From the NCBI GenBank assembly GCA_910578605.1, contig CAJTQG010000008.1, positions 46,274-64,268 of the forward strand: DNA of 17,995 nt, written 5' to 3'. Under the pieces are notes generated by a model, which was given only the letters and a program-made list of their open reading frames with translations, ran no database searches and was not told the DNA's origin. The translations under genes were made by a program, and so were the position numbers. Of this stretch, positions 14,561-17,995 are shown piece by piece (the stretch's first letter is position 1; each line of letters starts with the position of its first letter). Origin of the DNA: an uncultured Lachnospiraceae bacterium (lineage in GTDB: Bacteria > Bacillota > Clostridia > Lachnospirales > Lachnospiraceae).

Positions 14561-15877
14561 TTATTTTTTCTTCGACGCCAGTATATCTTTTCTCATGGAT
14601 TTAATGGACTGGGTAAGGTTGCGCTTTGCGGGACATATATAAGAACAGCAGCCGCACTCACAGCACTCCATACCATTGTATTTTTCAAACATTTCTCTAT
14701 CTCCCTGCTGTGCAAATTTTGCCAGCTTAGAGGGCAGCACCCGTCCCGGACAGACAGACGCACATCTGCCGCAGTTAATACAATTCGTCTGCTTTACATG
14801 AGAAACGGTATCCTTCAGAAAACAGGTAATAGCAGAACTTCCCTTCGTAATAGGAATATCTAAATCATAAATCGCCGTTCCCATCATAGGTCCTCCCGAT
14901 ATCATCTTCTCGGGAATCTTCTTAAAGCCGCCTGCCGCCTTCACCACCTCTTTTGTGTTCGTACCGATTCTCACACGAAAATTCCCAGGATTTACTACCG
15001 CATCCCCGCTTACTGTGACAATTCTCTGAATCAAAGGCTTTTGTTCTATCACACCTTTGAATATGGCAAAGGCTGTATCTACGTTGTTCACAATACATCC
15101 CACATCTGCAGGCAGCATGGAGGAGTTTACCTTTCTTCCTGTCACTGCATAAATCAGCGCTCTCTCTCCCCCCTGTGGATATTTTGTATATAAGGTTTTT
15201 ATTTCAATTTTTGGCTCTTGTTTTGCTAATTGTGCCAGCTTTACTATAGCATCCCTTTTATTGTCCTCCACCGCAATATAGCCCTTTGCTTTGTCAAACA
15301 ATGTCAGCATAACCTTCAAGCCTCCAATAAGAATCTCTGGCTGCTCTATCATTCTTCGATAATCACTTGTGAGATAAGGTTCACACTCAGCTCCATTGAT
15401 AATAATGGTATCAATATCCTCCTCATTTTTGGGAGTCAGCTTTACATTGGTAGGAAAACCGGCACCTCCCATACCTACAATTCCTGCCGCTTTTACTAAT
15501 TCACGTATATTCTCCTTCGTCATCTTATCCCACGGAATATAATTCTTTATAGGTTCCTCCTCATAAAGTCCATCATTTTCCACAATAATAGATAAAACTT
15601 TATTCCCTGCCGCTACCATTCTTGGCTCTATCTTCTTTACCACACCGGACACGGAGGAATGTACATTGGCTGAAATAAATCCGCTGGCCTTGGCAATCAA
15701 TGTTCCTGCCAACACCTTATCCCCCACCTCCACAACAGGTACTGCTGGTGCGCCTATATGCTGTGAAACCGGAAATACTAATTCACCCACCGGCTCTAAA
15801 TCCATAATAGGTTTATTTTTGGACATGTCCTTTCCCTCAAACGGATGCACACCGCCTTTAAAGGTTAAAATAGACAT
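14561..15877 (-). CDS. rnfC: Rnf complex subunit RnfC, NADH/FMN and iron-sulfur subunit
   Basis: Peripheral subunit of 438 residues that handles NAD+ reduction in the Rnf complex. The nucleotide/FMN-binding motif GMGGAGFPT is at 135-143, followed by NGAECEPYLTSDYR (161-174). Two [4Fe-4S] sites lie near the C-terminus: CINCGRCASVCP (366-377) and CCECGCCSYICP (405-416). The N-terminal half has a biotinyl-lipoyl-like fold region (about 28-100), as in other RnfC proteins. The frame is open to 15970, but I start at the ATG at 15877: AAGGTGA precedes it and MSILTFKGGVHPFEGK is the conserved RnfC N-terminus. It is the first gene of the operon. Confidence 0.97.
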   Translation of the reverse strand: MSILTFKGGVHPFEGKDMSKNKPIMDLEPVGELVFPVSQHIGAPAVPVVEVGDKVLAGTLIAKASGFISANVHSSVSGVVKKIEPRMVAAGNKVLSIIVENDGLYEEEPIKNYIPWDKMTKENIRELVKAAGIVGMGGAGFPTNVKLTPKNEEDIDTIIINGAECEPYLTSDYRRMIEQPEILIGGLKVMLTLFDKAKGYIAVEDNKRDAIVKLAQLAKQEPKIEIKTLYTKYPQGGERALIYAVTGRKVNSSMLPADVGCIVNNVDTAFAIFKGVIEQKPLIQRIVTVSGDAVVNPGNFRVRIGTNTKEVVKAAGGFKKIPEKMISGGPMMGTAIYDLDIPITKGSSAITCFLKDTVSHVKQTNCINCGRCASVCPGRVLPSKLAKFAQQGDREMFEKYNGMECCECGCCSYICPAKRNLTQSIKSMRKDILASKKK

Positions 15878-15999
15878 AACTTCACCTTCCCTTCTTCCAA
15901 CACTTTCATTGTTCTTTATAAGATCATTTTTAAATGGATTTTTCCATAATATGCAAACATGAACGGCCATTGATCTTTTGACCTTGGCAGCATAAAATT

Positions 16000-16028
16000 A
16001 TTTTAATACAATTTATCCTTTTTCTCAA
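16000..16028 (-). promoter_or_regulatory. Promoter of the rnf operon
   Basis: On the minus strand TTGAGA (16028-16023) and TAAAAT (16005-16000) are 17 bases apart. Transcription should start near 15993, giving an untranslated leader of about 115 bases before rnfC. I find no clear riboswitch or long hairpin in that leader. Confidence 0.6.
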
Positions 16029-16111
16029 TCTATTTTCCCATTTTTCTCATAGATATTTTTACATTTTTAGCAAAATATGTTACCATACCTTTAAGACAAA
16101 TATAAGATACT

Positions 16112-16139
16112 TTGTAATAACAATAAACCACTTAATAAT
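16112..16139 (+). promoter_or_regulatory. Candidate promoter of the YprB-like exonuclease gene
   Basis: TTGTAA (16112-16117), a 16-base spacer and AATAAT (16134-16139) lie about 45 bases before the ATG at 16184. The match is moderate in AT-rich DNA, so this is only a candidate. It diverges from the rnf promoter. Together the two promoters account for the 306-base gap between genes. Confidence 0.35.
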
Positions 16140-16183
16140 ATAACATAAGACATGGTATAGAGAATGTACAGAAAGGAAATTTT

Positions 16184-17281
16184 ATGTTCACCACACAATA
16201 TCAAACGGATTTACCCGATTTTGATTCTTATCAATATTCAAAAACGCAGCTTCTCTTTTTTGATATTGAGACAACGGGATTTTTAGGCAGGGGCTCCTTC
16301 GTCTATTTAATTGGCGCCTGTTATTACAGGGCTGGAAAATGGAATACCATTCAATGGTTTGCCTCCAACACCCAGGAGGAACCAATGATTTTATCTGCTT
16401 TTTTTGAATTTTGTCAATCCTATTCTTATTTGATTTCCTACAACGGAGATGGCTTTGATATGGTATTTTTAAAGGAAAGAGCTAACGCACTGAAAATGGA
16501 ACCCCCCTTTTGTGATTGTGAAAGCTTGGATATATATCGTATGATACAACCATTAAAGCATATTCTTAAGGTTGAAAATTTAAAACAAAAAACCATAGAA
16601 AATTTTTTAGGCTTGCAGAGAGAAGACAGATTTTCAGGTAAAGAATTGATTTCCATTTACGAAAATTACCAAAAAACACATAGTGATAAGGACAAATGCT
16701 ATCTCCTTCTTCACAATAAGGAGGATGTGGAGGGCTTAATACATTTGTTTCCAATGCTGTCCTATGTTTATTTGTTTCAGGGAAATTTTCAGTTAACTAA
16801 TGTACAAATAAAAGATTATGAGAATATAAATAAGAAAGTGCACAAGGAATGCATGTTCTGGCTTAATCTTCCTTTTCGTCTGCCAGTCCGCATCTCCTAC
16901 GGAAAAAGTGATATTTATATGACAGGCTATGATAATCATATGAAAGTGAGAATAAAAGTATATTTAGGAGAGTTAAAATATTTTTACTCCAATTACAAAG
17001 ATTACTATTATCTTCCTGTGGAGGACACATCATTGCATAAAAGTGTAGCTTATTATGTAGATAAGGACTTTCGAGTTCAGGCAAAAGCCAGCACCTGCTA
17101 CAGCCGAAAAGATGGATTTTTTCTTCCCCAATATAAACAGACAATCTCCCCCTATTTTAAAAAGGAGTACAAAGATACCCTCACCTATTTTGAATGTACA
17201 ACAGAAATTTTAAATAACTCTATGATTATGGGGATTTATTTAAAAGAAATCTTTGAATATATGCTTCAAAACAAAAAATAA
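16184..17281 (+). CDS. YprB-like DEDD-family 3'-5' exonuclease
   Basis: A 365-residue soluble protein. Its N-terminal part (about 20-200) is an RNase H-fold exonuclease of the YprB type. The metal-binding residues appear in order: FFDIETTG (Asp27, Glu29), NGDGFD (Asp92), and HNKEDVEGL (His177, Asp181). The GRGSFVYLIG stretch just after the first motif is typical of this group. These enzymes are predicted to trim DNA or RNA 3' ends. The cellular substrate of YprB is not known to me. The C-terminal 165 residues are rich in Tyr and Lys and match no domain I recognise; B. subtilis YprB carries a different C-terminal extension. The start is supported by AGAAAGGA about 6 bases before the ATG. Confidence 0.82.
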   Translation: MFTTQYQTDLPDFDSYQYSKTQLLFFDIETTGFLGRGSFVYLIGACYYRAGKWNTIQWFASNTQEEPMILSAFFEFCQSYSYLISYNGDGFDMVFLKERANALKMEPPFCDCESLDIYRMIQPLKHILKVENLKQKTIENFLGLQREDRFSGKELISIYENYQKTHSDKDKCYLLLHNKEDVEGLIHLFPMLSYVYLFQGNFQLTNVQIKDYENINKKVHKECMFWLNLPFRLPVRISYGKSDIYMTGYDNHMKVRIKVYLGELKYFYSNYKDYYYLPVEDTSLHKSVAYYVDKDFRVQAKASTCYSRKDGFFLPQYKQTISPYFKKEYKDTLTYFECTTEILNNSMIMGIYLKEIFEYMLQNKK

Positions 17282-17299
17282 AAATACGTCTGCTTCCAC

Positions 17300-17346
17300 T
17301 TGACTAGTGTACCGTTTTATTTGTATTAAGACAGTACACTAGACAA
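17300..17346. repeat. 47-bp inverted-repeat element between convergent genes
   Basis: Two 20-base arms (17300-17319 and 17327-17346) are complementary except at three positions around a 7-base centre. A perfect 9-bp core is CTAGTGTAC (17304-17312) with GTACACTAG (17334-17342). Neither side is followed by a T-run, so it is not a standard terminator, although either strand would form a stable hairpin. It could be a small mobile palindrome (MITE- or REP-like) or a processing signal. Confidence 0.65.
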
Positions 17347-17366
17347 TTCATGTTAGCCTAATAGCC

Positions 17367-17995
17367 TTATAACCTCATAATTCCGTAGGCCACTCCAACA
17401 GTTCCACCGTTGAGAAGCAATTTCTTAACCTTTTTTTGCAGACTAGTTTTCTCAGGTAACTTCAAATACTCTGTGTCAGCTGGAACCTGAAACAACCATT
17501 CTATATATTCTTTATCCTCTTTATTTTCTTCCATAATATCAAAACGATTCTGAAAAGCTAGAATATTAGATTTTTCAGATAACAGTGATTTCAATGTTGG
17601 TGACATTAACCATGAATAGCAAGTATACGGAATATATTCATAATTATCATGATAACTATGAAAAAATAGAGCTGCCTGTTTTAATGAACAATCAACGGCT
17701 TCTGTTGATAAATCTGCATCGGATGGAATATGAATGTTAATCACCTTCTCACCCTTATACTCGCCATATTCATATTCTAATTCACCAAGACGAAAGAGAT
17801 TCATGCTGACTTGTCTGTAAGTCCACCAACCTCTATCAAAAAACATCCTCCCATTTTTCTTTTTACATTCCTCTAGGAATCTAGTAAAACACTTCATTGT
17901 GTCTTTATATATTTGGGGTGAAATATGTTTTTCTTCATATTTATCAAATGCTCTCCTAGCACATTCTAACTGGCAGTATAGCATTTTTATATTAT
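17367..17995 (-). CDS. GNAT-like acyltransferase-domain protein, 5' end cut by the window
   Basis: At least 205 residues are visible. The frame stays open past the first ATG at 17984 to the window edge, so the protein almost certainly begins outside. The sequence fits the C-terminal half of the two-domain family annotated as acyltransferase domain-containing protein (GNAT-like C-terminal domain). Recognisable steps are FDRGWWTYRQVSMNLFRLGELEYEY (a Trp-rich turn then a core strand, about 49-73), INIHIPSDADLS (83-94), YTCYSWLMSPTL (120-131) and SNILAFQNRFDI (139-150). The N-terminal NAT-type domain would lie upstream. The acceptor substrate and biological role are unknown to me. It is convergent with the exonuclease gene. 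The family call rests on memory of its pattern, not a search. Confidence 0.7.
   Translation of the reverse strand, partial: NIKMLYCQLECARRAFDKYEEKHISPQIYKDTMKCFTRFLEECKKKNGRMFFDRGWWTYRQVSMNLFRLGELEYEYGEYKGEKVINIHIPSDADLSTEAVDCSLKQAALFFHSYHDNYEYIPYTCYSWLMSPTLKSLLSEKSNILAFQNRFDIMEENKEDKEYIEWLFQVPADTEYLKLPEKTSLQKKVKKLLLNGGTVGVAYGIMRL

Noticed and set aside
10759..15877. Na+-translocating NADH:quinone oxidoreductase (Nqr) as an alternative to Rnf
   Set aside because: The polyferredoxin RnfB is present, NqrF is absent, and RnfC carries two C-terminal [4Fe-4S] motifs, so this is Rnf.
15878..15993. Riboswitch in the rnf leader
   Set aside because: The leader is about 115 bases with no conserved fold or terminator/antiterminator pair that I can recognise.

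Overview
The window reads as chromosome from a low-GC, anaerobic, spore-forming member of the Clostridia, most like a Lachnospiraceae-type gut organism. The reasons are a complete six-gene Rnf operon in the clostridial order C-D-G-E-A-B, a GerA-family spore germination protein, a YtrA-type GntR/ABC module, strong AGGAGG-type ribosome binding sites and AT-rich intergenic DNA. I see no rRNA, tRNA, CRISPR array, transposase or phage gene. The organism assignment is inference.

Layout. (1) 1-2.5 kb, minus strand: gap then pgk, consecutive glycolytic steps, with a hairpin terminator between them and a gap promoter that has a 21-bp palindrome built into it. (2) 2.7-3.5 kb, plus strand: a PHP-family histidinol-phosphatase-like gene with its own near-consensus promoter, divergent from gap. 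(3) 8.1-3.6 kb, minus strand: a five-gene run of ABC ATPase, membrane protein, YtrA-type GntR repressor, a second ABC ATPase fused to a membrane domain, and an iron-type alcohol dehydrogenase. It starts at a consensus promoter overlaid by a 50-bp hyphenated palindrome that is very probably the GntR operator. (4) 9.8-8.4 kb, minus strand: a lone GerA/SpoVAF-like spore germination protein. (5) 15.9-9.9 kb, minus strand: rnfCDGEAB followed by a histidine-kinase-like ATPase protein and a strong terminator. (6) 16.2-17.3 kb, plus strand: a YprB-like DEDD exonuclease. (7) 17.4 kb to the edge, minus strand: the C-terminal part of a GNAT-like acyltransferase-domain protein, cut by the window end. A 47-bp inverted-repeat element lies between the last two convergent genes.

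How the genes work together. Gap makes NADH and 1,3-bisphosphoglycerate, and Pgk recovers ATP from the latter. Rnf couples reduced ferredoxin oxidation and NAD+ reduction to Na+ or H+ export, so both ends of the window concern redox and energy balance in a fermenter. The ABC/GntR operon looks like a self-regulated export or stress-sensing module of the YtrA type. It has some unusual features: an Asn at the switch-His position of both ATPases, an ATPase-permease fusion, and an alcohol dehydrogenase attached at its end. The remaining genes are ordinary housekeeping or sporulation functions. I did not find a clearly new biological system. The best candidates for follow-up are the ABC/GntR operon with its operator, the kinase-like protein without a visible phosphoacceptor domain, and the palindrome in the gap promoter.
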